From: Mucilaginibacter sp.
Lineage (GTDB): Bacteria; Bacteroidota; Bacteroidia; Sphingobacteriales; Sphingobacteriaceae
Direction of reading: 5' to 3'
Assembly: GCF_028288205.1 (NCBI RefSeq)
Contig: NZ_JAQBOD010000008.1
Location: 1 to 40,916 of the forward strand
DNA: 40,916 nucleotides
Every line of letters begins with the position of its first letter. Position 1 is the first letter of the stretch. This document shows, in pieces, positions 1 through 9,299 of this stretch. Under the pieces are notes generated by a model. That model was given only the letters and a program-made list of their open reading frames with translations. It was not told where the DNA came from and ran no database searches. The translations under genes and the position numbers were made by a program.

Positions 1-494
1 TGCAAAATACCATTATCGAATTAAACGAAGCAAATACAATAAAAGAAGAATATATTGGCTATTACTTTAATCTTATTTCTGAATACATTGATAAACTGGA
101 TAAGTTTAAACGTTCTGTTGATAATAAATTAATCACTAAACGATTTGATGATATCCGCATATTGGTTAACAATATTAACCTCACTAAAGAAAGAGAAGAG
201 TTGTTTATAAATTTTGATAAAGCCTTCCTTAAAATATTCCCAAACTTTGTCCAGGCATATAATGCCCTGTTTTGTGAAGAAAACCGGGTGAAACTACTCC
301 CTAACCAGTTATTAAATACCGATCTGAGGATTTTTGCTTTAATAAGGCTGGGAATTAATGATACCGAAAAGATTGCCCACATCCTTGAATATTCGGTTAA
401 TACAATTTACAACTACAAAGCCCGTATTAAAAGTAAATCTATTGTTCATAATGATGAATTTGAGCATGCTATAATGGCGATAAAGGCAATATGA
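1..494 (+). CDS. DUF6377-type regulator, C-terminal fragment
   Basis: This is an open frame that runs in from the left edge (first full codon at base 3) and stops with TGA at 492-494, so only about 163 residues of the C-terminus are present. The fragment starts with a helical stretch reading [20 protein letters not shown]. It ends with a segment that looks like a LuxR-type helix-turn-helix ([20 protein letters not shown], followed by a basic tail). This arrangement fits the DUF6377 family of Bacteroidota, which are membrane-anchored regulators often found just upstream of SusC/SusD genes, as here. I infer that it controls the SusC/SusD/GH97 genes downstream. The N-terminal sensor part cannot be judged. 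Confidence 0.7.
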   Translation, partial: QNTIIELNEANTIKEEYIGYYFNLISEYIDKLDKFKRSVDNKLITKRFDDIRILVNNINLTKEREELFINFDKAFLKIFPNFVQAYNALFCEENRVKLLPNQLLNTDLRIFALIRLGINDTEKIAHILEYSVNTIYNYKARIKSKSIVHNDEFEHAIMAIKAI

Positions 495-848
495 TGGCAT
501 ATATTACCAGGTATTATTTATACCACGTTTATATTTTAATGAAATTATAATTAAAATAATAACCTGATAATCAGATGATTGTATTGAATGTAAATTTATA
601 TTTCTTTATATTTTAATTTTGAGACTTGTTGCTGTCCAATATATCTGCTCTCTTTGATGTGTAATTCTTCGCAATCGTTATAGTGATTCGGCAATTACCA
701 ATTATAACCAGTTTTAACATTTATTAGTATTTATTTTAAAATGTATCAACATAACATGGTATGGAAACATGCCTGCGTGTTTGAATGCACTATACATACA
801 AGTAAAACAATTATGCTTAACCTATTACTCACATCTAAATAAATCATT
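495..848. other. AT-rich intergenic region upstream of the first SusC gene
   Basis: This gap of 354 bases has no convincing reading frame. It must hold the promoter of the SusC/SusD operon. A TAATTTTG at 614-621 matches the Bacteroidota -7 consensus TAnnTTTG, but the nearest upstream TTG (584-586) is 27 bases away, longer than the usual spacing, so I do not call it a promoter. I see no terminator-type hairpin after the regulator gene. Confidence 0.5.
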
Positions 849-3800
849 ATGAATAAAAAACAATTACTATTAAAGTTACTTTTTTGTCCCTTGTTTTTAT
901 TGCTGTCCGTAGCGGCGTTTGCACAACAAACATTAGTTGCAGGTAAGATTACTGACGAAAAAGGAGAACCAATTCCCGGTGCAACCATAATTGTAAAGGG
1001 AAGTCCGAACGGAACAAATACCGATTTAAACGGAAATTATGCCATTAAAGCAACCGGCAAAAGCGTGCTTGTTTTCTCAAGCGTAGGTTTTGTTAAACAA
1101 GAGGTGGCCGTTAATGACAGGACTATTATTAACATAACGCTGGCAAATGATGAAAAGCTGCTAAATGAAATAGTAGTTATAGGTTACGGCACACAGCGCA
1201 GAAGGGATATTACCGGGTCTGTGGCATCGGTTAGGGGATCTGATTTTAAGGACCAGCCAATAACCAACCCTATATTAGCCTTACAGGGCCGTGTTGCCGG
1301 GGTTAATGTTATTCAAAGCTCGGGTGCGCCGGATGCTACCCCAAGTATTGTTATAAGGGGGCTTGCATCCTTCCATCAACCTAATCCTTTATACATTGTT
1401 GATGGGGTGAGAGTGCCTGATGTAAATAGCGTCAACGTACAGGATATTGCTACCATTGATGTTTTAAAAGATGCCGCCTCGGCTGCCATATATGGCTCTG
1501 CGGCGGCGGGTGGTGTTTTGGTTATTACCACTAAAAAAGGTACAGGAACACAGCCAACTATCAACCTTAGCGCACGCTATGGCATTACCAAACCTAAATT
1601 GGTTAGCCTGCTTGATAAAAACGGCTTTATACAACTGCAAAACATTGTTAATCCTAAATTTTTTGCTGGCGCTACAAAGTTAGATACTTTGGCTAATACA
1701 GATTGGGTACATACCATGTACCGCGATGCGGTTGAGCAGAACTATAATTTATCAATTTCTGGTTCAACGCCGGTTGTTAATTATCTTTTCTCCGGGTTTT
1801 ACAATGGCCAAAAGGGTGTTTATCTTAAAAATTATTCCAACATTGGCGGGGCGCGTATCAACACCGATTATAAATTAGGCAAATTCATAACAATAGGTGA
1901 GCAACTGGGTATATCGCAGCGCCAAACCTCACCATTGATAGGCAACGAGGCCAATCTGCATAATGCACCTTTCAGAACGCAGCCTATCATCCCGATATAT
2001 AATAAAGACGGGAGTTACGGCACTGTACCGGCCGGATATAATGGGTTAGCATTTCAAGGACCAAACCCTTATGGTGCAGTACAATCAGCAACCGCGTCAA
2101 ACGCTAAAAATAATTTGCAGGCAAATGTATATGCTGATATCAAATTGCCGCTGCATTTGGATTTCCGCACCACTATCGGTTATTCATATTATTATGAAGC
2201 GCAGGATTATTTCCAGGATGCTTATAAATTTGGCTCGGTTTCATTACCAAATAATACACTTTTTAAATATGATGTACAAAGCAGCCAGTTATTAACTAAC
2301 TATGTACTGAGCTATAACCAAAGTTTCGGCAAACATAATATCAGTGCTTTAGCCGGTTATGAGCAAATTGTGAACAAAAACAATAGCCTGTATGGCAGTG
2401 AAAGCTCCATCGGAATAAACGGTTATTCTTTTGTTCAAACATCATCATCTAGTTTGGCGCTTTCAGGTACGAATGATCCTAACGGCCTTATCAAATCGCA
2501 GTTTGGCCGTATCAACTATAATTATGCTAACAAGTATTATCTGTCAGGCTCTATCAGGCAGGATGCCAATTACAACGTATTTGGCCCTAATAAGCAAAAA
2601 GGTGTGTTTCCTGCTGCATCAGCCGGCTGGAACCTGGGCGAGGAAGAGTTTTTTAAAAGAGCGGTACCTGCGCTCAATGTGTTAAAATTCCGCGGCAGCT
2701 ATGGCTCGTTGGGTAATAGCAATATTCCTGCCTATAGCTATGCTTCTACCTACACGCAGAATAATACCAGTACCGGCATTTCTGGCGGAGCACAAGGCTT
2801 TGCGCCCGGCCAGCCTTTTCAAATTGCCAATTCCACCACCAAGCTGCCTAACGCGAATGTGCATTGGGAAACAGTTACCGAAACTAATATCGGTTTAGAT
2901 GGCGAAGCATTAAGCGGCAATCTGTATTTTTCTGCTGAGTGGTATAATAAAAATACTAAAGACATGCTTTATGCGCTGCAATTACCCACCAGTACAGGTT
3001 TTACAACGCCGTATATAACAAATATTGGCAAGGTTAATAACACAGGGTTTGATTTTATGGTTGGCTACCGTAATAAAGCGGGCGATTTAGGTTATGATAT
3101 CAGCGTTACTGCCGGATTCAATAAAAATAAAGTGGTTAGTTTAGCAGGTGCAGCTACCGATGCTGTTTATGATGGTTATAACTATTACAGCAATGGCGAT
3201 GCGGCTTTTCAAAAGATGGCCAACCAAACGCTCACTATTAGCAAAGCCGGGCTGCCGCTGGGTTCTTTTTATGGATATAAAGTGTTGGGCATATTTACAA
3301 CTGATGCCGAAGCAGCCGGGCAAAAAGTTAATGGTAATGTAGCACACGCCGGCGATTTGCACTATGAAGACATAGATGGCAATGGCACTATTAATTCTAA
3401 CGACAGGCAGGTAATCGGCAATCCAAACCCTAAACTGGTATATGGTATCAATATGCATTTTAACTATAAAGGATTTGATTTGGCCCTGTTATTTAACGGT
3501 GTGGCCGGTGCGCAATTGTTTAACGGTGTAAAAGCTTATGAGCAGTCATTATTCCAGGACGGTAATACTACCAGCCAGGTATTTAATGATTCATTTTTAG
3601 GCAACAATGGTCTTACCAAACAGCCGCGTTTGGGTATAGCGCAAAGCGGCGGATTTACGATGGACCCCAACCAGAATTATAGCTCGGTAAACAGCTATTT
3701 TGTAGAAAGCGGAAACTATTTAAAATTAAAAAATGTGCAATTAGGCTATACATTTAAAAATAGCCTGCTGCAAAAAGTCGCTATTAAATCGGCAAGGATA

Positions 3801-3974
3801 TTTGTGATGACTAACAATGTGTTCACCATCACTAAATACTCCGGCCTTGATCCCGAACTGGGTAGTGCCTTTACGCCATCAGGCTATGGCACGGTAACTA
3901 CACAAGGTATCGATGCGGTAACTAATTATCCACAAACAAAAATTTACACAGCAGGTCTGGATCTTACTTTTTAA
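849..3974 (+). CDS. SusC/RagA-type TonB-dependent outer-membrane transporter (first pair)
   Basis: The 1041-residue protein is a 22-stranded beta-barrel importer that takes up oligosaccharides together with its SusD partner, using TonB energy. It has a Sec signal peptide ending in AFAQQ (residues 1-25). A carboxypeptidase-regulatory-like beta-sandwich follows at about 29-105 (GKITDEKGEPIPGATIIVKG), then the plug, starting at NEIVVIGYGTQRRRDITGSV. The plug has the family's VIRGLASF and PLYIVDGVRVPD segments. The C-terminus ends in an aromatic residue (AGLDLTF), as expected for a barrel. It lacks an STN signalling domain, so an ECF/FecR pair is not expected to control it. The SusD gene begins 18 bases downstream. 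The natural substrate is unknown; the GH97 gene suggests an alpha-glucoside. Confidence 0.95.
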   Translation: MNKKQLLLKLLFCPLFLLLSVAAFAQQTLVAGKITDEKGEPIPGATIIVKGSPNGTNTDLNGNYAIKATGKSVLVFSSVGFVKQEVAVNDRTIINITLANDEKLLNEIVVIGYGTQRRRDITGSVASVRGSDFKDQPITNPILALQGRVAGVNVIQSSGAPDATPSIVIRGLASFHQPNPLYIVDGVRVPDVNSVNVQDIATIDVLKDAASAAIYGSAAAGGVLVITTKKGTGTQPTINLSARYGITKPKLVSLLDKNGFIQLQNIVNPKFFAGATKLDTLANTDWVHTMYRDAVEQNYNLSISGSTPVVNYLFSGFYNGQKGVYLKNYSNIGGARINTDYKLGKFITIGEQLGISQRQTSPLIGNEANLHNAPFRTQPIIPIYNKDGSYGTVPAGYNGLAFQGPNPYGAVQSATASNAKNNLQANVYADIKLPLHLDFRTTIGYSYYYEAQDYFQDAYKFGSVSLPNNTLFKYDVQSSQLLTNYVLSYNQSFGKHNISALAGYEQIVNKNNSLYGSESSIGINGYSFVQTSSSSLALSGTNDPNGLIKSQFGRINYNYANKYYLSGSIRQDANYNVFGPNKQKGVFPAASAGWNLGEEEFFKRAVPALNVLKFRGSYGSLGNSNIPAYSYASTYTQNNTSTGISGGAQGFAPGQPFQIANSTTKLPNANVHWETVTETNIGLDGEALSGNLYFSAEWYNKNTKDMLYALQLPTSTGFTTPYITNIGKVNNTGFDFMVGYRNKAGDLGYDISVTAGFNKNKVVSLAGAATDAVYDGYNYYSNGDAAFQKMANQTLTISKAGLPLGSFYGYKVLGIFTTDAEAAGQKVNGNVAHAGDLHYEDIDGNGTINSNDRQVIGNPNPKLVYGINMHFNYKGFDLALLFNGVAGAQLFNGVKAYEQSLFQDGNTTSQVFNDSFLGNNGLTKQPRLGIAQSGGFTMDPNQNYSSVNSYFVESGNYLKLKNVQLGYTFKNSLLQKVAIKSARIFVMTNNVFTITKYSGLDPELGSAFTPSGYGTVTTQGIDAVTNYPQTKIYTAGLDLTF

Positions 3975-3992
3975 TATTCACTTTAAAAAACC

Positions 3993-5819
3993 ATGAAAAT
4001 GTTAAAATATATATATACAGCAGCACTGGCGGTCATCCTAATTACCGGCTGTAAAAAATCACCTTTAAACGTTGGGCCAACCAACGCGTATAGCACAACC
4101 AGTTACCCATCAACGTTGGCTGACCTGCAAAGTGTATTAGTTTCTTGCTACGCTAATCTGCGCGACCAGGGCATATACGGTTTTCATTTTTTACCCAAGG
4201 CATTGTCAAATTCCATGCATACAATCAACTCGCAATATAATGGCGACCCGGGATGGAACGAAATGGCCAATACCAACCTAACCGCGAGTAATCAATATTC
4301 GGGTGAAGCATGGCAGGCATTATACACTGGTGTAAAAAACTGTAATGTTACCATTTATGCAGCAAATCAATACACAACCCAACATACCGGCTTAAGTGCG
4401 GCCGATAAACAAACCATTAATTTAATACTTGGTCAGGCTTATTGTTTACGCGGCTGGTATTACATGGAGCTGGAATGCCTTTTTGGCGAAAGTTACATGA
4501 CCGCCGGCGGCGCCAATGGCGATAAAATGGGCGTACCCATTTATACCGGTTTGCCAACAAGCCTGACTGAAACCCAGGTAGCACGCTCATCAGTTAAAGA
4601 TGTATGGACGTTGGTTCAAAGCGACCTGCAGCAAGCGGCAACCTTACTAAAAGGAAAAGTATGGGGCTCGACCGAATTGGCGCGCGTAACCGAATGGTCT
4701 GCAAAGGGTTTATTAGGTAAAGCATATGTTTACACACAGGACTGGACCAACGCTAAAACAACTTTACTGGATGTAATTACCAATAGCGAAAAAGTATTAA
4801 TGCCGTTTGCTACCTATCAAAATTCATTTAACGGCTCCAATAAATTTAACAGTGAATCATTATTTGAATTATATATTGATCAGGATTCAAAAGGTGGTTA
4901 TGGTATTTACAGCGGCGCTGCAAACTCATCAACTATTAATGGCCTGATATGGGCGCCAAGAACATTTGGCGGGTATAATGGCAGTACGCCTTTTAGCGGA
5001 ACTGAAACCCAAACTCAAGCACTGGGTTATCCAAACGAGTTCTTTCATGATAAAAACGTAACCCGTTTTGGTTTTACTTTAGGCAGCAACTACAGTCTTG
5101 TGGCTAACCCTAATTATAATGCCACTGTAGGGCCAACTTTTTACAACCAGCAATTAACCATAGACCCGGTATATAAGCAAAACGCTTTACAGATACGCAC
5201 CAATAAAACTGCCGACCCGCGTTTGTTTGTAAATGCTTTACAACCGTGGATCGATTCGGTTAAGTTTGACGGCAACACTTGGGCTAAAGTTTCTAAAGTG
5301 GATGTTTATGTTGGCGATCCTACTAAATACGGCTGGAGCGTTAAAAAATATTCACCAATAGATTATAATGAGAACACTATTAATTCAGATAAATGGGATT
5401 ATTACATTCTGCGTCTGGCAGATGTATACTTGCTATATGCCGAAGCTTCTATAAAAGGCGGCGACGCGATAACCGGGCTTGAATATATCAACAAAGTTAA
5501 GCGCCGTGCTTATAGCTATCCTATTAACGCACCATCACCTGTTGATTATCTGACGCTTACCAGCCCAACCAGTGCTACAGACCCGGTTTTAGGTACCAAT
5601 CCGCTTTATTATGAGCGTTGGGCCGAACTATTTAATGAGGGTTCATGGTGGTTCGATGTTTGCAGGTGGCGCATAGGGCAATCAGAAGCAACCTATTATG
5701 CAAGCGCTTTAAATGTTAACGGTGCACTGCAATGGAGCGATGCTAAATCATATACATGGCCCATTCCGTTAAATGAAATAAATTCAAACAGCAAGATCAA
5801 ACAAAATCCAGGGTATTAA
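3993..5819 (+). CDS. SusD/RagB-family substrate-binding lipoprotein (first pair)
   Basis: The 608-residue lipoprotein is the lid of the SusC transporter and binds the glycan at the cell surface. A signal peptide ends in the lipobox ILITGC, with the acylated cysteine at residue 20. TPR-like helices typical of SusD follow, for example GQAYCLRGWYYMELECLFGE. The C-terminal part carries the family signature YYERWAELFNEGSWWFDVCR and a final PIPLNEINSNSKIKQNPGY. It lies 18 bases after the SusC gene in the same direction, and a strong terminator follows the stop codon. SusC and SusD therefore form their own transcript. Confidence 0.95.
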   Translation: MKMLKYIYTAALAVILITGCKKSPLNVGPTNAYSTTSYPSTLADLQSVLVSCYANLRDQGIYGFHFLPKALSNSMHTINSQYNGDPGWNEMANTNLTASNQYSGEAWQALYTGVKNCNVTIYAANQYTTQHTGLSAADKQTINLILGQAYCLRGWYYMELECLFGESYMTAGGANGDKMGVPIYTGLPTSLTETQVARSSVKDVWTLVQSDLQQAATLLKGKVWGSTELARVTEWSAKGLLGKAYVYTQDWTNAKTTLLDVITNSEKVLMPFATYQNSFNGSNKFNSESLFELYIDQDSKGGYGIYSGAANSSTINGLIWAPRTFGGYNGSTPFSGTETQTQALGYPNEFFHDKNVTRFGFTLGSNYSLVANPNYNATVGPTFYNQQLTIDPVYKQNALQIRTNKTADPRLFVNALQPWIDSVKFDGNTWAKVSKVDVYVGDPTKYGWSVKKYSPIDYNENTINSDKWDYYILRLADVYLLYAEASIKGGDAITGLEYINKVKRRAYSYPINAPSPVDYLTLTSPTSATDPVLGTNPLYYERWAELFNEGSWWFDVCRWRIGQSEATYYASALNVNGALQWSDAKSYTWPIPLNEINSNSKIKQNPGY

Positions 5820-5833
5820 TAAATGGTTGGTTT

Positions 5834-5868
5834 AGTGTAAAGCCTGTAAAAAGGCTTTGCACTTTTTT
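5834..5868 (+). terminator. Intrinsic terminator after the first SusC/SusD operon
   Basis: An 11-bp stem pairs GTGTAAAGCCT (5835-5845) with AGGCTTTGCAC (5852-5862). It contains one G-U pair and a GTAAAA loop, and six T residues follow (5863-5868). It lies 15 bases after the SusD stop codon and separates the pair from the GH97 gene. Confidence 0.85.
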
Positions 5869-5940
5869 AATCTTCATGCCTAAAGAGCGTGGGTAAAGGG
5901 AACTGTCATGTTCTGACCGCTTGTTAAAATTAAATCGTAC

Positions 5941-8076
5941 ATGAAACACATATATATACTCCTGCTTGGCTATATAATGCCGTTAGGTTTGGCCGCGCAG
6001 GAAAAACCGGCAGTTAGTGCAGGCATGAATAAGGTGAAGCTTGATTTTAGGCTTGATGCCCAGGGACATCCTGAATATGCGGTGTATTATGATCAAAAGC
6101 CAATTATAAAACCATCCCGTTTGGGTGTTAAACTATTAGATAATACCGGGCTTGATCATGATTTTGTAATAACCGGTACCGAAAAAAAATCAATCGACGA
6201 ACAATGGAATCCGGTTTGGGGCGAGGTTAAAACTATTCGTAACCATTATGAACAGGTAATTGTTCATTTAAAACAAAATGGCCCTGGCAGATTGATGGAC
6301 ATTGTTTTCAGGGTATTTGAGGATGGCGTAGGGTTTAGATATGTGTTTCCGAAACAACCTGATCTGAAACATTTTATCGTATCAGACGAGGTAACCGAAT
6401 TTGCTCTTGCAGGCAATCATAAAACCTTTTGGATACCAGGCGATTATGATTCTAATGAGTATCCGTACACCACATCAGCTATAAGCGAAATAAATAACCA
6501 GCCTATAGTTGCTTCATCCGATGATATTGCGGTAAAAACAGTACCAGATAAATATGCTGTGCAAACCCCGCTGATGATGAAAACCGCCGACGGTTTGTAT
6601 ATTAATATCCATGAGGCTGCTTTGGTAAATTATACATCCATGCAACTGCATGTTGATATTGCCACCTATAAACTTACGGCCAGCCTGGTGCCGGATGCAC
6701 TGGGTAATAAAGCTTATATGAGCGCTCCCTGCCATACACCATGGCGCACTATAATTGTAAGCGATAAAGCCACTGATATCCTGGAATCAAAAATGATTTT
6801 GAATTTAAATGACCCTTCAAAAATTACTAACACCTCCTGGATAAAGCCAATGAAATTTGTAGGTGTTTGGTGGGAAATGCAAACCGGCAAAGCCACCTGG
6901 AACTATGCAAACCGGGCAGATACTGTTGGTACCGACGGCCAGCTGATACCTAACAAAACCCATGGCGCAAACACGGCCAATGTAAAACGGTACATTGATT
7001 TTGCCGCCAAAAACGGCATACAAGCGGTGTTGGTTGAAGGTTGGAATTATGGCTGGGAAGAATGGTTTGGCACCTGGAAAGAATACGTTTTTGATTTTGT
7101 AAAGCCTTATCCCGATTTTGATGTGGCAGCCATAACAAGCTATGCCTCGTCCAAAGGCGTAAAAATGATCATGCATAACGAAACATCAGGCTCGGCCAGT
7201 GACTATGAACGACAAATGGATACGGCTTTCCGGTTTATGAATAAATACGGCTATACTTCGGTGAAAACCGGCTATGTTGGTAAAATTATACCAAGGGGAG
7301 AGCATCACGACGGCGAATGGATGGTTAACCATTATGTTAGAGCCGCGCAAAAGGCTGCCGACTATCATATCATGATTGATGCGCATGAACCGGTAAGGCC
7401 GACCGGCTTGCAGCGTACATACCCTAACTGGATGGCCAGTGAGGCCGGGCGTGGTAACGAGTATAATGCATTTGGGCATGGCAACAAACCCGAACACGAA
7501 ACCATAATGCCGTTTACACGCTTTATGGGCGGCCCGATGGATTATACGCCCGGAATACTTAAAATTACTAATTACACGTCATTGCCTGATAAACAAATCC
7601 ATACCACCGTGGTGAAGCAACTGGCACTGTATGTAGTGTTGTATAGCCCGCTTCAAATGGCTGCTGATCTGCCTGAAAATTATGAAAAGTATTTGGATGC
7701 ATTTCAGTTTATTAAAGATGTGCCTGTTGATTGGGATGATACCAAAGTTATTGAAGCTGAACCTGGTAATTATATTACAACTGCAAGAAAAGAAAAGGGG
7801 AGCGAGAATTGGTTTATAGGTGCTATAACCAATGAAAATAGCCGAAGCGCCTTAGTGCCGTTAAACTTCCTGGATAAAAAAGCAAAATATATAGCTACTA
7901 TTTATGCAGATGCAGTTAATGCAGATTGGAAAACTAACCCGGAAGCCTACAGGATCAACAGCTACCTGGTTGATGCAAACACTACGCTTAATTTGAAATT
8001 AGCTAAAGGTGGCGGGGCCGCTGTTAGCATTAAGCAAGTAACTTCAGGTACTAAAGGAATTCCCAGTTATAAATAG
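5941..8076 (+). CDS. GH97 glycoside hydrolase, SusB-like inverting alpha-glucosidase
   Basis: The 711-residue protein has a Sec signal peptide (cleavage near GLAAQ) and the full GH97 layout: an N-terminal beta-sandwich (about 25-270), a TIM barrel (about 280-600) and a C-terminal beta-domain. In the characterised SusB-type enzyme of Bacteroides thetaiotaomicron the catalytic glutamates are E439 and E508 (bases) and E532 (acid). Here E414 (HNETSG), E483 (DAHEP) and E507 (RGNEYNAF) sit at the same mutual spacing, each shifted by 25. The Asp nucleophile of the retaining alpha-galactosidase branch is not seen in SVKTGYVGK. I therefore predict an inverting exo-acting alpha-glucosidase in the periplasm or outer membrane. 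No GH13 endo-enzyme is nearby, so the polymer source is open. Confidence 0.93.
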   Translation: MKHIYILLLGYIMPLGLAAQEKPAVSAGMNKVKLDFRLDAQGHPEYAVYYDQKPIIKPSRLGVKLLDNTGLDHDFVITGTEKKSIDEQWNPVWGEVKTIRNHYEQVIVHLKQNGPGRLMDIVFRVFEDGVGFRYVFPKQPDLKHFIVSDEVTEFALAGNHKTFWIPGDYDSNEYPYTTSAISEINNQPIVASSDDIAVKTVPDKYAVQTPLMMKTADGLYINIHEAALVNYTSMQLHVDIATYKLTASLVPDALGNKAYMSAPCHTPWRTIIVSDKATDILESKMILNLNDPSKITNTSWIKPMKFVGVWWEMQTGKATWNYANRADTVGTDGQLIPNKTHGANTANVKRYIDFAAKNGIQAVLVEGWNYGWEEWFGTWKEYVFDFVKPYPDFDVAAITSYASSKGVKMIMHNETSGSASDYERQMDTAFRFMNKYGYTSVKTGYVGKIIPRGEHHDGEWMVNHYVRAAQKAADYHIMIDAHEPVRPTGLQRTYPNWMASEAGRGNEYNAFGHGNKPEHETIMPFTRFMGGPMDYTPGILKITNYTSLPDKQIHTTVVKQLALYVVLYSPLQMAADLPENYEKYLDAFQFIKDVPVDWDDTKVIEAEPGNYITTARKEKGSENWFIGAITNENSRSALVPLNFLDKKAKYIATIYADAVNADWKTNPEAYRINSYLVDANTTLNLKLAKGGGAAVSIKQVTSGTKGIPSYK

Positions 8077-8262
8077 ATTGTTTAAAATCCCCGGCATCAA
8101 TATTTCGTTATTTAAGCGTTTTATATTTGTTTCAATATTTAGTTCTTACTCTTTAAATGTGCTTAGCTGATATCATAAGTTCTTAAAATTGAATTTATAT
8201 TATTGTTTAAAAGACTTTTATAAGTTTATTTGTAATTACAATATAGACCTGTATTATTTGAT

Positions 8263-9006
8263 ATGTTAAAAGAGGAGCGCCTAAATTATATTATAAATCA
8301 GATAAATATCCATAACAAAGTATTGTCTGCTGATTTAAGTGTTCAGCTTAATGTTTCAGAAGATACGGTTAGGCGAGATTTAAATGAGCTTACTGATGGC
8401 GGGCAAATCATAAAAGTACATGGCGGTGCCATTTCTAAATCTTTCCATTATCCTTTTTCTGAAAAAGAGGTTTATAAAAAAGATGCTAAAAAAGAGATAG
8501 CGCGTAAAGCTATTGAATTGATAGAAGACGGTATGGTTATTCTTGTTGGCGGTGGTACCACCATGATAGAGTTAGCCAGGATGATCCCCGAATCATTACA
8601 TTGCACATTCTTTACCATAAGCCCGTTAGTAGCACTGGAGCTTGCCGAAAACCCCAGTTTGGATGTTAATCTTATTGCGGGTAAGCTATCATCCAATTCA
8701 CAAATATTAGTAGGTGCCCAGGTTATTAGCCAGCTATCAGAAATTGAGCCGGATATTTGTTTTTTAGGTACTAATGGCGTTTCGCTTAAAAACGGGATAA
8801 CAGACTCAGACTGGGAAGTTGTTCAGGTCAAAAAGGCAATGATTAAGTCGGCGGCCGAAACAGTTATATTAAGTATAAGCGAAAAGTTAGATTCTTCACA
8901 AAAAATGAAAGTGTGCCCACTTGACGCTATCACCTATCTCATTACCGATATTGATCCTGAAGATGAAAGTCTGGAAAAATATAGAAAAAAGGTAAAGCTA
9001 CTTTAA
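8263..9006 (+). CDS. DeoR/GlpR-family transcriptional regulator
   Basis: The 247-residue protein has an N-terminal DeoR winged helix-turn-helix (residues 1-57, with SVQLNVSEDTVRRDLNELTD and the following VHGGA). Its sensor domain (about 75-230) contains VGGGTTMIELA and CFLGTNGVSL, the ISOCOT-type phosphosugar-binding fold of this family. These proteins are usually repressors relieved by a phosphorylated sugar. It sits between the GH97 gene and anmK, so a phosphorylated amino sugar from the muramic acid pathway is a likely effector (inference). The gap before it is 186 bases and a terminator follows it, suggesting a single-gene transcript. Confidence 0.92.
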   Translation: MLKEERLNYIINQINIHNKVLSADLSVQLNVSEDTVRRDLNELTDGGQIIKVHGGAISKSFHYPFSEKEVYKKDAKKEIARKAIELIEDGMVILVGGGTTMIELARMIPESLHCTFFTISPLVALELAENPSLDVNLIAGKLSSNSQILVGAQVISQLSEIEPDICFLGTNGVSLKNGITDSDWEVVQVKKAMIKSAAETVILSISEKLDSSQKMKVCPLDAITYLITDIDPEDESLEKYRKKVKLL

Positions 9007-9125
9007 TCCCATATAAGGATAGTCGTATATTATTGTAAATTTCATACTAACTAATTAGTATTATATCTGTTGTTAAATTACAATAATAAATAATTAGTGG
9101 AATTTTGAAAGCTTAATGGCAGATC

Positions 9126-9152
9126 AACCTGCGGTTATTTGCGGGTTTTTTT
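9126..9152 (+). terminator. Intrinsic terminator after the DeoR-type regulator
   Basis: A 7-bp stem pairs AACCTGC (9126-9132) with GCGGGTT (9141-9147), with one G-U pair and an 8-base loop, and runs into a T tract up to 9152. It lies about 120 bases after the regulator stop codon and before anmK. Confidence 0.7.
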
Positions 9153-9299
9153 AAAAAAAGTGCATAATAATGTTTTATTTTAAAAAATTAACATTATAAT
9201 TACATATTGATAATACATGTAGACAAGTAGTTGCGGTTGCGTTTTTTTGCGTTATGATAGATAATTTATATTAAAATCTTAGTTTTCTAATTGAATTAT

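Noticed and set aside
614..621. TAATTTTG resembling the Bacteroidota -7 promoter element upstream of the first SusC gene
   Set aside because: The nearest upstream TTG is 27 bases away, too far for the usual spacing, and the motif is common by chance in such AT-rich DNA.
8122..8129. TATATTTG, a match to the -7 consensus upstream of the DeoR-type gene
   Set aside because: No TTG lies 17-23 bases upstream of it.
9291..9299. TTG start for anmK three codons upstream
   Set aside because: The ATG at 9300 is the better codon and keeps the whole family domain.
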